Numbered from the stretch's first letter, positions 49,334-60,850 are shown. The stretch: DNA of 64,000 bases from Zanthoxylum bungeanum (GCA_019454045.1 SKCR01021112.1:1-64000), one strand, 5' to 3'. The notes: generated by a model not told the origin, from the letters alone. Translations and numbers: made by a program.

Positions 49334-49473
49334 TCACTGAAGCACCAAAAGAAAAAGAAAAAAAATCAATAAACAAAAACCAAATAAAATAAATATAAAC
49401 TAAAATAAAAGATAAATTCAAAATTAAAGCTAAAATTACTTGGTAGTAGTATTAATGTGAATTAATTAAACAA

Positions 49474-49491
49474 TCCCCGGCAACGGCGCCA
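49474..49491 (-). other. Primer-binding site of element E (tRNA-Asp)
   Basis: Minus strand TGGCGCCGTTGCCGGGGA, an exact 18-nt complement of the tRNA-Asp 3' end, identical to that in C. Confidence 0.92.
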
Positions 49492-49497
49492 AAAACT

Positions 49498-50822
49498 TAT
49501 TGTGATATTTTATATCGTACCGCAAGTGTACGGTGTCAAGTTTTAGTATAAATCAGTGAAAAGTGTCGAACCCAGAGGGATTGCGTTAACTCACACTATG
49601 TAATAAAATTGATAATCCTAACTTTATTTAGACGATAATTAATAAAGATTTAATTAAATAAATATAAAAATAATTTGATAGGAGGAACTAATACGATAAA
49701 GATTCTGGATCCTGATTTCACCTAGCTGACGCATATGTATTTATCATGCCAATTAATCATTGTTCAGTTATATTGTTTATAAGTCAAGACTCCTAAAATA
49801 TTCACTCCCTCTCTCGAGTGCCGAGTGAAAATATCAACTATAGACTTCGATATCTCTATAAAAATCCAATAGTTAACAACTCATTACGCTTTGTGATTCT
49901 ATATTAACGACTTCAAAGGAACTACGGATTCTCTCGAACTTTATAAAATCCTAGGTCGTATTCTCTAGATCCATTCAAAATCCCCTCTCTCGAGTGAAAG
50001 ATTTCAAACATATATCATCATATTTGTGGCCAGCAAACACAAGACACTAAACTCAAGAGAATATAAATAAATCAATAAAACTTCATAACAAAATTAGCAA
50101 ACAATATAAGGTTCAAGCATCGATTACATCATTCTCCAGAATTAAGGAGTTAGTTCATGACTAAAGATAAAAAAAAATGATAAACAAGTCATGAATCTAA
50201 TGGAAATCATTAGAGTTCTAAGAAAGAAACTTGGATATATAACCCGAATTGAATCTCTTCATCTTCGGACGTCACCGCCTTTGTCTCCTCTTGTTGCTCT
50301 TCAATCCTTCTCCTTGGATCTCTCTAAAAATATGTATTTATGTGTTTTATGATGTGTATTAGCATCCTCTTTTGAGTTTTGGACGAAGTCATGTATTTAT
50401 AATAGAGCCTTGGGTCATTAAGCAACTTAAAAAGCCCTAAAATCATATTTCTGGTCCACGAGGGACGCTGCGGCGCCAACCAGTGGGCGCTTCAGCGCCC
50501 ATTTCTCTGGAAAATATATGTAAATGACTAGATCTCCTCGAGTAGATGCAAATCCATATATTATGGGTCTCGTAACGCTTTCTAGATAAAAAGTTATAGC
50601 CTTTTTAATTTCAGTGCGCATCTGATGTTGGTTTTTTGCTGCTTCTTGAGTCTGATACTCCCGATATGTCCCGAAATACGCGTATTTGCTCCATTCTTGA
50701 TGTTATAATGCTTCCTACAAATAAGACATAAAATAAATTGTAAAATACATTAAATGGCTCGAACCATAACAAAATAATAGGCTAAAGATGCTAGAATAAG
50801 TGAGTATAAACCACACTTATCA
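49498..50822 (-). repeat. 5' LTR of element E
   Basis: Matches 45306-46628 with scattered substitutions and small indels. The inner edge reads TATTGTGATATT where the other copy has TGTTGTGATATT. It ends CACTTATCA at 50822. Confidence 0.88.
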
Positions 50823-50827
50823 GGGTG

Positions 50828-51748
50828 AAATATTAGAAATGATAAGTTTTTTAAAGTGTTTATCTGATACCTTCACTAGTTAATCTAGGTTAGACTCGTA
50901 AACACTTAATTATGGGTTTTTAGCAGTGACAACTTAAGTAGTTGGCAAAATGACTAGTTGAAGAAATTGCATGTCGATGAATGAACGTTTGCTTAGATGT
51001 CTATCCTGATTTGCTAGTGTTATGATGTGTGGTATGGTTAAGAAAAAAAGTCTCTAAGAAAGAAATTAAACCACCTATGACCAATAAGCGTGAAGCTACT
51101 CATGGGCGAGTGTTAGGACCACCATGAGGAGAAATGCTACCTTAAAGGATATGTGTGTTGAAAAAAAAGAAAAAGAAAAAGAGAAAAATTCAAAAACAAA
51201 GAAAAAAGAGACAAAAAAGAAAAAAAATCATACCATGCTGAGCACAGAAAGGCAATTACAGGGCACATTTGAGATATCTAGGTTGGTTTGGCCCATCGGA
51301 TTCCAATTTTAAAACGAAATCACTGAGTTGGCTTACCTAGGAATCAAGCTATGAATGAACTTTTATACACACACACACTATGAGTCTGGCTTAGATGATT
51401 TATTCAAGGACTTGGATTCGAGTTACATTGAGTACTTTGAAAGTTCTCTGATTTCATTACTAAGCATTCGTTGAGGACAATAATTGTGTAACTATTGAGA
51501 CTATTTTATTTTATTATTTTGCATGATTGTATATTTTGAATGACGTTTGTGGGTGTCGTCGCTGTAAGCCTTACGAGAATATAACTCGTCCACTAGGGAC
51601 ACCTAGGGGTTTAAAGGCTTGTTGCATATGTTAAATGCAATCGTGATCCCTACGAAAGTGGCTTAGATAGTATTTATTTATTTATTTAGTTCTTATTTTC
51701 TTTTCGCGCTTGAATTGCTAGGGACGTGCAATAAGCTGGTTGAGGTTG
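50828..51748 (+). other. Element A 3' non-coding region, right of E
   Basis: Contains block M2 (51071-51155), an A/G-rich run (51160-51230), the three-hairpin module (51573-51641) and a polypurine-like AAGCTGGTTGAGGTTG just before the 3' LTR. No coding region; the 62-codon frame at 51124 is composition-driven. Confidence 0.75.
51573..51641 (+). ncRNA. Conserved 69-nt three-hairpin module (copy in A)
   Basis: Stems ACGAG/CTCGT (51573-51577 with 51585-51589), CTAGG/CCTAG (51593-51597 with 51602-51606) and GTTGCAT/ATGCAAT (51621-51627 with 51635-51641). Loops AATATAA, GACA and ATGTTAA. RNA function is inferred. Confidence 0.55.
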
Positions 51749-52886
51749 TGATAAGTGCATGAAAGTTTACTTTGAACATCACTAATTCACTTGATTATCA
51801 TGTGTTTAATCTAATTATAGTTTATTTTGTGCTTTGTTATTAGGAAGCAATGAATATGAAGATTGGATCAATTACACATGTTTCGGGACCTTGCGAACGT
51901 ATCAGAAGTGCGTGAAACGAGCAGAAATGCAGGAATCATTATCCTGCAAAGCCGGCCACGGGTCGCGACGCGCAAAGGCCACGCGTCGCGACACAGAAGT
52001 GTTTTCCACGGTTTTTGCTTAGTTCATTTTTTTACGCAAATAAAGACTTCAGAACTTCTCTATATAAACCAACTTCGTCCAAACCCTAAGAAGGGAGAAA
52101 AAGAGTGAAGAAACACACGCAAAGAGCCAAAAACTTAAATATGAGATTGAAGGACGAAGAAGTTCATACCAGACAGGATGCTGCTGCAATCTCTTCAGGC
52201 TATGTTTGTTTCTTCCATGGAGAACTAATCTCCTAGGCAAAGTTAAGGATGAACTCTTATATTTAAGTTGTTATTTTTATGTTGTTGATTCATAAATACT
52301 CTTAAACATTTAATACAATTGATGTTTATTATTCTTTATTATCTTTCGTTTTATGAATCCAAAACCTGTGTTTATTCAACTTGCATATAGATTCAATCAT
52401 GCTTTTTCTATGTGTGATTGGGAAATCAAGTTGTGACTGGTAAAGTTGTTTTATGAGTTGGTCTTCTGCTGCAGTATTGTCTGATGGTATATTGTCGACA
52501 TTAGATAGGTCATAACGATAACTTTGTGTGCTGTTAACATAGAGAAAATAAATCATTGGTTACATTGGAATTAATATGTTTAGAATTGAATATCTTCCGA
52601 TTGTTGGTTTGGGATGTGAAACCTTCAATTGAGTAATACTAGGAATCAATAACTGAATATAGGGATTTAATATAAGAGGGATTCCCGACGCTTTGCTGCT
52701 TTTCTCTACTGATATTCTTAAAGTATTTTCCATAATTTTTATCTTATATTATCAATTCAACCTTTATATTTAATTAAGTTGCTGCTAACGTTTTGTTTAA
52801 GTAAATCAGTTCTTTGTAACCATCTCTCTGAGGAATCGACACCCCAACTATATGCGATAGCCGCAAGTACTTTTTGGGCGTAATAA
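51749..52886 (+). repeat. 3' LTR of element A
   Basis: TGATAAGTGCATGAAAG to GGGCGTAATAA, followed by TSD GCGCT (52887-52891). It has a duplicated GC palindrome patch at 51955-51998 that is single in the 5' LTR. TATA-like CTATATAAA at 52060. Confidence 0.85.
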
Positions 52887-52891
52887 GCGCT

Positions 52892-53086
52892 CTGAATTTT
52901 GTTTTCCCCCGTTTTCGAGTTTCCGGTCTCCAATTCAACCCCAGTTTTTTCCTCTACACTCGTAATGGAATATAATATTTCATTAAATTATTTGAAATTA
53001 CACCCATGCTTGATATCCATGGATTAGACCCATTTTCACTACAGAGGGTACCGATCCGACCCTAGAGGTTCACATCTGCCCCAACA
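52892..53086 (+). mobile_element. Level-1 solo LTR, segment 3 of 3
   Basis: Ends CATCTGCCCCAACA, a standard CA terminus, and is followed by AGTTT (53087-53091). This repeats the AGTTT at 7600-7604 and closes the oldest insertion of the complex. Confidence 0.78.
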
Positions 53087-53091
53087 AGTTT

Positions 53092-53719
53092 ATCTGAAAA
53101 TATTAAATTAGATCTGTAATATAGATCACTTAGAAAATCAATATAAGCATATTCCACATATTAATAGTAGTCAACAAAATTTTATAGTAAAGTTATTAAT
53201 AAATTTAAAATAGAACTAATGTGGCAATAAGTCGGGCCGGGCCCTGGCTTTGATAAGCCCAGCCCGAGCCCTGTAAGTATTTTTTTGGCCCGGGTCCGGG
53301 AAAAGCCCAGCCTGACTCGGGCCCGGACTTTGCCCGGTCCGGTTTTTATTATTAAAAAATTAAATATATTTTTAATTTATTATATAATATTTTTATATAA
53401 AATTTATTATATAAATATAAATATAAAAAATATTTTTTAAGAGGCCCGGGCCGGCCGAGCCTAGGCTTATTGTGCTAGCGCCTGAGCCGGACCTCTATTT
53501 CGAGGGCCCGATCCGAGATTTTTTACCCTCGGGCCGGGCCGGACCGAGCCATAAAACGTTTTTGCCACCCTTAAACAGGACTTTGAAATTGGTATATATA
53601 GTACAAATAAATTAATTAATATATAATAATCTAGCACACTCTTTCGAAAATAGTAATATTAATACGCTTAGAAATAATTTATATTTTATGAATGAACTTT
53701 TATCATATTTCACTGGTCA
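53092..53719. other. Intergenic DNA between the nested complex and element G
   Basis: AT-rich apart from the GC-rich element at 53217-53573. No gene is seen. Confidence 0.5.
53217..53573. mobile_element. GC-rich MITE-like element with GGGCCGGGCC repeats
   Basis: The ends TAATGTGGCAATAAGT and ACGTTTTTGCCACCCTTA are imperfect inverted repeats. Inside are several GGCCCGGGCC/GGGCCGGGCC words on both sides of an AT-rich centre. Elements of this look are common non-autonomous DNA transposons in plants. No target-site duplication could be confirmed. Confidence 0.5.
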
Positions 53720-54169
53720 AAATAGCGGATTTTTTTTAATAAAAGAGAAATCCATTAATACATTCACATGGGAAGTATCCACTAGAAGGGGCATGTAACC
53801 GCCTCTTTTTAGTATAAATAGAAGGATGAGGTTTTCTTTTCTGATAAGATGAGCAAGCAAGTTGCTAAATAAGCTAGAAAGACAATATATTGTAAATATA
53901 AAATTGCTCGGTTAAAGCCCAAAACAGGTCGGCCCGAGCCCATTACAGTAATAAAAAACACCATCCGTTTTGTGCCCGTGGACGTAGGTTGGATCCATTC
54001 CGCCGAACCACGTTAACTCTCTATGTCAATCTGGGTGTTTTACCGCTGTCTACCAAAATTTGCTTTTCGTTGTCCTCATAACCAAACAAATTCACTGCTG
54101 AAGGAAGGTTGATTCCTGGGAGAAATACATTTCCATTATTGTCATTGAGACGAAAACCACCCGTCTACA
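53720..54169 (+). repeat. 5' LTR of element G (left edge uncertain)
   Basis: A TATA box TATAAATA at 53813-53820 and the words GTGCCCGTGGACGTAGG and CGCCGAACCACGTTAA (53973-54015) are typical of Tat LTRs. It ends CCGTCTACA at 54169, two bases before the primer-binding site. No second LTR exists in the window to fix the start. Confidence 0.55.
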
Positions 54170-54171
54170 GT

Positions 54172-54189
54172 TGGCGTTGTCTGTGGGGA
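54172..54189 (+). other. Primer-binding site of element G
   Basis: TGGCGTTGTCTGTGGGGA resembles the TGGCGCCGTCTGTGGGGA site common in Tat-type elements, with two changes. The tRNA is not assigned. Confidence 0.6.
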
Positions 54190-54222
54190 TTCTCGACGAA
54201 AAAAAATTTACGTAACAGGGCG

Positions 54223-55725
54223 ATGGTAGAAGGCGGAAATCACCGGTCGTCAGAAAGTTCAACAATAGAATGGATGGAAAAAATGGAGGAGAGCCTGAGG
54301 AAAAACAGGGAGGAACACCAAACTCTTTTGAAATCCATGATGGACAAGCTGGAGAAAATGGAGAGGACGAATAACGGAAGACTCGAAGCTGCAACTAGCC
54401 AGATGAGAGGCGAAATAGCATAAGGAAAGATGTCTACAGATATGAGTGAAGACGATGAACCCAGGAGGAAGGACCCCGGGGGGATGAGATCTCCGGTAAT
54501 GGAGAGGGGTTTGCCGGCGGAGGATATATGGAAGGAAGAAGAGGAGAGACAGTCGCCAATTTCTTCCTACGATAGTCCACGCAACGTCAGAATGGAGGAT
54601 TGGAGGCGTGTTGGAATTGGACGGAAAACATCTCGTCACGACGAACATCGCATTCAGAATGAGAGGCACGAGGAAGGCCATGCAAGATAGCATAACAATA
54701 TGGATGACAGCATGAAGGCTTGGTTACGTAAAGAAATGACCAAGTGGGAAGAAAATTTCAGAGCTGATGTAGGGGATACTCGGGATGATGAGGTTGAATC
54801 TCCTTTTACAGAGGAAATAAGGTCAGCAAAATTTCCAAGACGATTCACCATGCCAACCATGACGCACTATAAAGGCCATACCGATCTGAAATCACATATT
54901 GAGGGTTTCATTTTGCTGATGGAGGTCCAAGGAATGGTTGGGGATGCTATTTGCAAAGTGTTTCCATTGACCTTGGGCGGGCCGACAGTCCTATGGTTCA
55001 GAATTTTGAACCCAAAAAGCATCAGCAGCTTCTCATTGCTTAAAAATTTATGTATTCGACACTTTAAAGGGGCGTGTGTACCAAAGAAAACAGTTGTGGA
55101 GTTGCGACTTGTAAAACAGGGGGATGATGAACCCTTAGAAGCCTTTATTAAACGATATCACAACTTGGTGCTCGAGGTCGGGGGATATGAGATACATGAG
55201 GCGTTGGAAAGTTTGAAAGATGTCTTGAAGGCTGGGAAACTGTGGACCCACCTGAGAGTCCAAGACACACCAGATTATGCCACCGCATTAGAGATAGTAC
55301 GGAGGTTCACCTTGCTGGAAGAAGAGGAGAAAATATTCAGAAGGGGCGCGGCGATAAGGGCAGAAGCTCCTCGGAGGTAAGATATGGAGATCAGAAAACC
55401 ACCCCCGAGACATAGGGAGTTCAAGCCAATACCTCCAAACAATCCAGAAAGAAAGATTCCGACTCAAGTGAACCAGGTCGCCCGGGAAGAGGCGTATGTC
55501 CCTTTAAACAAACCATTGAGACAAATCATCACGGAGATCCAGGGTAGAGGCCTCTTGGCGGAGCCTGACTTCAGGAGGTATCCGCCAGATATGAGGAATA
55601 ATGGGGCCTACTGCATGCACCGTAATTTGAGAGGGCATGCAACGAACAGATGCAAAGACCTGAAGGAACAAGTGGAAGATCTGGCGCGCAATGGCTACCT
55701 GAATAGATAAATCGACCATGAAGTT
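54223..55725 (+). pseudogene. Element G gag
   Basis: The ATG at 54223 (MVEGGNHRSSES) opens a charged, coiled-coil-rich N-terminus. The gag core is FTEEIRSAKFPRRFTMPTM, HYKGHTDLKSHIEGFILLME, CKVFPLTLGGPTVLWFRIL and EPLEAFIKRYHNLV (about 54805-55170). The C-terminal knuckle-like YCMHRNLRGHATNRCKDLKEQVEDLARNGYLNR ends at 55707. All pieces stay in one frame with the protease but are cut by in-frame stops at 54421, 54688, 55378 and 55708. Confidence 0.88.
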
Positions 55726-56244
55726 ATGGCAGCTAGGCAAAGGTCAGATTACAGACAAGTGAATATCATTGCCGGAGGAAGAACACTGGCTGGAAATTCC
55801 AATAGGACGAGGAAGAATTATAATCGTACCTGGAGACCAGAGGTTTTGGCAATGGAACAAACACCGGGAGCTCAAAGTGGTCGGTCAGTACCAATAATAT
55901 TCACCGACGAGGATGCTCGAGGGGTGAATTTCCCCCATGACGATGCTCTGGTAATTAAGGGAGTAATCGGTGGTTCCGAGGTGGATAGAATCTTGGTAGA
56001 TCCCGGAAGCGCGGTGGACGTAATTTCTAAAGAAGCCCTGGATGGCCTCGAGGTGGAGTATACAACCCTAACTGATGATGGGACTCCCTTGTATGGCTTC
56101 AGAGGCTCAACGGTGGTTCCTTTGGGAAGAATACAATTGGCAATGACAGTTGGAACCCTTCCCCGGACCCGGACGATCATGACAGATTTTACAGTAGTAG
56201 ACTGCATGAGCAGTTATCAGGTCATCGTTGGCGGCAGTTTATGA
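55726..56244 (+). pseudogene. Element G aspartic protease
   Basis: Same frame as gag. The catalytic region is VDRILVDPGSAVDVISKEAL (about 55981-56040): the usual D-T/S-G is D-P-G, so the Asp is kept but the next residue is changed. GSTVVPLGRIQLAMTVG and FTVVDCMSSYQVIVG follow. The reading then shifts at about 56240 into LKFPTRDW and KKVARLGAIEELESIEL, the protease-RT linker. Confidence 0.85.
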
Positions 56245-57946
56245 TGAAAATTATAGCTGCAATATCCTGCTACTACCTGAAGTTGAAATTCCCCACTCGG
56301 GACTGGATTGGAATCATGTGCGGTAGTCAAAAGGCCGCTCAGAGTTGTTTCGCCACTCTTTCGAGGGAGACTCTCTGTATTGAGAATGTAGGCCAAAAGA
56401 GAAAGGGAGACAAAGACTGGGAAGGAACGAGTAAGGTACCAGGTCATCGGCCGAAGAAAGTTGCTCGACTAGGGGCAATTGAAGAATTAGAGTCGATAGA
56501 ATTGTTCGGATCGGGCAAAAGTGTAAAGATAGGGACAGACCTGGATGAGGCCCTGAAACAGGATTTGTTGAAATTCTTAAAATATCCAGATGTGTTTGCA
56601 TGGGGACAAAAAATATGCTCGACATAGACCCGAGATCTATTCATCATCGTCTGGTGGTGGATCCGGCCCACAAGCCGGTCAAGCAGAAAAATAAGATCTT
56701 TAACTAGGAGCGGTGCGAGGCGATAGCCTTCGAGGTGGAAAAATTGCTAAAAGCTGGGTTTATCAGAGAGGAAAGGTACCCAGACTGGGTATCAAACATG
56801 GTCTTAGTAATAAAAAACACCGGGAAATGGAGAATGTGTGTAGACTTCACCGACCTCAACAAAGCCTGCCCAAAGGACAGTTTCCCATTACCAAATGTGG
56901 ACCTATTGGTAGATTCAACGGCCTGCCACGGGTTACTCAGCTTTATGGATGCATTTTCGGGGTACAACCAAGTCAAGATGCATCCTGATGACGAGGAAAA
57001 AACAACCTTTGTCACTGACCAAGAGCTGTATTGTTACAAAGTGATGCCTTTCGGTTTAAAAAATGCTGGAGCAACATTTTAGAGACTGGTGAACAAGATT
57101 TTCAAACCACTCATTGGCAGATCCATACTGGTGTATGTCGATGATATGATATCCATGTCCGTGGAACCATCATGTCATGTGTCTGATCTAGAAAAGACCT
57201 TTGAGTTACTACGGAAGCACGACCTAAGGCTGAACCTGGAAAAGTATGCCTTCGGGGTGTCCTCAGGAAAGTTTTTGGGATATATGGTGATCTCCAGAGG
57301 CATAGAGGAAAATCCCTAGAAGATCCGGGCTATCTTGGATCTGAAGTCTCCTGGGACGGTCAAAGATGTACAAAGCCTGACCGGACGAGTAGCCGCACTA
57401 AATCGTTTTATTTCCAGAGCAACCGACAAATGCCACCCTTTCTTCAAAGTTATCAAGAAGGCGAAACGAGAGGTCAACTGGACAATGAAATGCGAGGAGG
57501 CCTTCCAGCAGTTGAAGAGATATTTAACACAACCCCCACTTTTGGCAAAGTCAATCCCAGATGAGACTTTATTCTTGTATTTAGATGTTTCTGAGCATGC
57601 TGTAAGTTCAGTATTAATACAAGAGGATGATAAAATTCAAAGACCGGTGTATTATATTAGTAAAGCTCTGATAGATGCTGAAACTAGATATTCAATGCAT
57701 GAACTGGTCGCCTTGTCATTAGTTACTTCGGCCGGGAAATTACGACCCTATTTCCAGGCCCATCCTATTGGGGTTTACACCAGTTGTCCATTAAGGCAGA
57801 TTCTGTAAAAACCAGAAATCTCGGGTAGGTTAGTGAAGTGATCGGTAGAGTTAAGTGAACACGACATTTCCTACCTACCGAGGGCAGTAATAAAAGGCCA
57901 GGCTTTGGCAGATTTTGTAGCAGAATTTACAACATCCCAGGTTTAG
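56245..57946 (+). pseudogene. Element G reverse transcriptase and RNase H
   Basis: Linker PDVFAWG (about 56589), then RT in frame 56735: EKLLKAGFIREERYPDWVSN, KWRMCVDFTDLNKACPKDSFP, SFMDAFSGYNQVKMHPDDEEKT, MPFGLKNAGATF and the catalytic YVDD of ILVYVDDMI (about 57130). RNase H follows (LFLYLDVSEHAVSSVLIQ, RPVYYISKALIDAETRYS). TAG stops at 57080-57082 and 57317-57319 sit where relatives have Gln and Glu; further stops are at 57806 (TAA) and about 57839 (TGA). Confidence 0.92.
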
Positions 57947-57956
57947 CAATTGAGGA

Positions 57957-58358
57957 TGGTGGATGGGAGTTGTCAGTAGATGGCTCCGTCAGCTCGCAAG
58001 GTAGTGGAGCTGAGATTGTGTTGAAAAGAGGTGAAGGAGAAGAGACAATGTACGCCTTAAGATTCACCTTCGAGGCTACTAACAACGAGGTAGAATATGA
58101 GGCAATTTTGGCCGGCTTAAGGTTATGCACATCAATGGGTATTCGAGATGTAATTATAAGGAGCGATTCCCAGTTAGCCATCCAGACCAGAGAGTCAAAT
58201 ATGATAGCCTACTTGGCGGCGGTAAAAATCTTGGTCGAAATGATAGGGAGAGTAGAATTCGAGCAGATTGGTCGGGAGAATAATCATCAAGCAGATTCCC
58301 TAGCACGACTCGCTTCATCAATTAGGTCGAAAAACCCCAGAACAATTAGCCCGAAGTA
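57957..58358 (+). CDS. Element G second (archaeal-type) RNase H domain
   Basis: WELSVDGSVSSQGSGAEIVL, TNNEVEYEAILAGLRLCTS, IIRSDSQLAIQTRESN and NHQADSLARLAS carry the four-residue acidic set (D, E, D, D) of RNase H1. The extra domain between the first RNase H and integrase is a mark of the Tat lineage. The domain itself is uninterrupted (frame of 57970) but lies one frame away from both neighbours and ends at TAA 58357-58359. Confidence 0.9.
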
Positions 58359-59627
58359 ATGGAGCTCGATATGAAGAAGACACATCACTGGATTCAACCG
58401 ATCAGAAAGTATTTGGAAACAGGAGAGGTAACGGAGGAAAAGAAGGAGGCCAGAAAATTAAAATATAAGAGTAGCAGGTTTTGTTTAATTGAAGGAATAC
58501 TGTACCGAATGGGTTATACGGTGCCACTCCTGAGATGTCTGGCAGGAGAGGAAGCTGATTATGTGCTCCGAGAGATTCATGCAGGGATTTATGGGAACCA
58601 TGCCGGGGGACGATCAATCGCCTTTAAAGCTTTAAGACAAGGTTTTTACTGGCCAACCATGCATCAAGACAGGATGAGAATAGCTCAAAAGTGTGACGGA
58701 TGCCAAAAAAATGCTAATATCAATCACCTTCCGGCAGAACAGTTGACTACATTGTCCAGCCCATGGCCATTCTCTCAGTGGGGCCGGGATATTATTGGAC
58801 CAATGCCAAAGGGACAAGGACATGTGAAATACGCTATTGTGGCCATAGATTATTTCACTAAGTGGGTAGAAGCCGAACCTTTGTCCGCGATCACGGAGAA
58901 GAAAGCAACTGAGTTTGTGAGGAAGAATATTATCTGCAGGTTTGGGATCCCCCGGGCCATCATCACAGACAATGGGAAGCAGTTTGACAGCAAAGGCTTC
59001 AGGAATCTCTATGAAGACCTCCAGATTGCCTTGAGATTCGCTTCACCTGCTTACCCCAAATCCAACGGGCAGGTCGAGGCTGCTAACAAAGTTATCAAAG
59101 CCAATCTTAAGGCCGGACTCGGAGTTTGTAAGGGGTTATGGGTCGAAGAGTTACCGGAGGTATTGTGGGCACATCGGACAACCTGTAAAGACTCCACGGG
59201 AGAGACCCCGTTCTCGCTATCCTATGGGTTTGAGGCAGTCATTCCGGCAGAAATTGGGATGATAACCCACATGGTTCAGTATTTTGAAGATGGGCCACAT
59301 GAGGAGCTCATCAGAAATCATCTTTTGACCTGATTGAAGAAAAACGGGAGAGGTCGGGTATGAAGACTGCAATCTGTCAGCAAAGAATGGCCCGATTCTA
59401 CAACAAGAAAGTACGGACCTGATCTTTCCTGCCGGGCGACCTAGATTTAAGAAGCGTGACTCAGAATACTCGCAGACCGAGGATGGTTCGTTAGGTGCCA
59501 AATGGGAAGGGTCGTATAAAGTTGTGGAAATTGTGAGACCAAGAGCTTATCTTTTGGAACAGCTGGACGACATCCGACTAAAAAAGCCTTGGAACACTGA
59601 AATGCTAAGGAAGTATTTTCAATAAAG
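58359..59627 (+). pseudogene. Element G integrase
   Basis: 324 codons are open from 58359 to 59333. The zinc-binding HHCC region is IHAGIYGNHAGGRS to CDGCQKN (about 58576-58710). The DDE core has GRDIIGP, ITDNGKQF and SNGQVEAANK (about 58782, 58965, 59061), all three catalytic residues present. ETPFSLSYGFEAVIPAEIG closes the core. After TGA 59331 the C-terminal part continues in pieces (RMARFYNKKVR, LGAKWEGSYKVVEIVRPRAYLLEQ) to a stop near 59625. In the family it inserts the cDNA. Confidence 0.92.
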
Positions 59628-60660
59628 TGTTTCTTTCCCGAACAAAAAGGCCCGACGATCAAACCCATGTTTCATATATAAAAAAACAACTTAGCCACAG
59701 AGTCTCTCTTAAAATGACCCTCATAGAGTTGTAAGAAAGAGCAGTATGTCCTACGAATATGAATAAAACTTTCACTCTTAAATTAAAGAGCTTGTTTATT
59801 TTTTACCCGTTTCTTAATTAAATGTGAAAGACATGTTCAATATTCCGGGGACATACTCGATGTGGATGTAATGATTTGAGATCAGAGAGGGCACTTAACT
59901 TGTGGCATGTCAAACACTGTCATTCTTATCAAAACCTCGGGTAAAGCGCGCCGACCTGACTCACTTTATTTTAAGTGGGAATTACTTCAAGGGATGAAGT
60001 GCATGAGGGAGCGCGTAAACCCCTCGTGGCAGTATCAAACTCCCGAGGCCGGAGCATAACTACCCCATGACTTGCATTTTTAAGGGACATTTCAGAAAGG
60101 CAATCGCGGGGAGAGAGTGCCCCCGTGAAGTAATTTGCCCAGCTAAGTTAGCAATATCACCCCGGGATGGCGACTGCGGTGAGGGAATTCCCCCGTGAAA
60201 GAATCTGCCTAACCGGTTTAGGGGAGGCGACTGTGGGGAGCGTGTTCCCGTAGGTTTAGCTTGACCAATTGGATCAAAGAGAAGCAAATCACGGGGAGGT
60301 TTTTTGCCCTCGTGGCGTTTGCAGGCTCCAGAGCCGCTCAAGCATAATGAGGTGTTTTTCCCTTAGGGTCTCGGGCGCTCACCGATCCATATCTCGGCTC
60401 GCCGGGACGTCGAATTGTAAGATTCGGGATTATGTTTTCGAAGCTTCGGGCAGGACACTGTTTCGAGGCATCCGTGTTATTATTTTCATTCATGAGATTT
60501 CTCGTTTGGGGTATGTGCTAAGTCACCCCCGTCTTTTACTAATTATGTTTTAAACCTTTGTTTTTATTTTTCGCTGTTCTGGTAAGGGGACGCCCGCGCC
60601 AGAATCAGTAGAGCCTCGAAAGTTGATTTATTTCCATTCCGTGTAAATCTTGGAGATTAT
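59628..60660 (+). other. Element G post-pol non-coding DNA
   Basis: No gene. The words CCCCGTGAAGTAATTTGCC and CCCCGTGAAAGAATCTGCC (60120-60215) are two diverged copies of a roughly 75-bp unit. The rest is unique. Confidence 0.55.
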
Positions 60661-60662
60661 TC

Positions 60663-60850
60663 GGCTCGGGGCTGGATTCGTACCGCCGAGGCCTCTGTGT
60701 GTGTACCATCGGCTCGGGGCTGGATTCATTCCGTCGAGGCCTCTGTGTGTGTACCATTGACTCGGGGCTGGATTCGTTCCACCGAGGCCTCTGTATGTGT
60801 GCCATCGACTCGGGGCTGGATTTGTTCCACCGAGGCGTCAGTATTTATCT
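60663..60850. repeat. 48-nt tandem array, four copies
   Basis: Units of GGCTCGGGGCTGGATTCGT and ACCGAGGCCTCTGTGTGTGT begin at 60663, 60711, 60759 and 60807. Because 48 is a multiple of three, frames stay open over the array; they are not taken as genes. Confidence 0.92.

Larger units (their letters stand above)
45306..50822 (-). mobile_element. Element E: gag-only Athila-like Ty3/gypsy element
   Basis: LTRs at 45306-46628 and 49498-50822 (about 1.32 kb), minus orientation. The primer-binding site for tRNA-Asp is at 49474-49491 with the same AGTTTT spacer as C. Flanks TGGTG (45301-45305) and GGGTG (50823-50827) are a probable TSD with one mismatch. The interior holds only gag followed directly by the 3' non-coding region, with no protease, RT or integrase. 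Confidence 0.85.
12334..52886 (+). mobile_element. Element A: non-autonomous Ty3/gypsy retrotransposon (gag-protease only), host of nested elements B and E
   Basis: Two LTRs of about 1.13 kb (12334-13462 and 51749-52886) are flanked by the 5-bp duplication GCGCT (12329-12333 and 52887-52891). The inner LTR termini are TG and CA, while both outer termini are mutated (AG at 12334, AA at 52885-52886). A primer-binding site for tRNA-Asp follows the 5' LTR. Without nested B and E, A's own sequence has gag, an aspartic protease and a 3' non-coding region but no RT, RNase H or integrase. Nothing of pol is seen between the protease (about 15925) and the 3' module (44904), so pol was lost before or apart from the B insertion. 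Mobilisation would need proteins from a related autonomous element. Confidence 0.85.
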
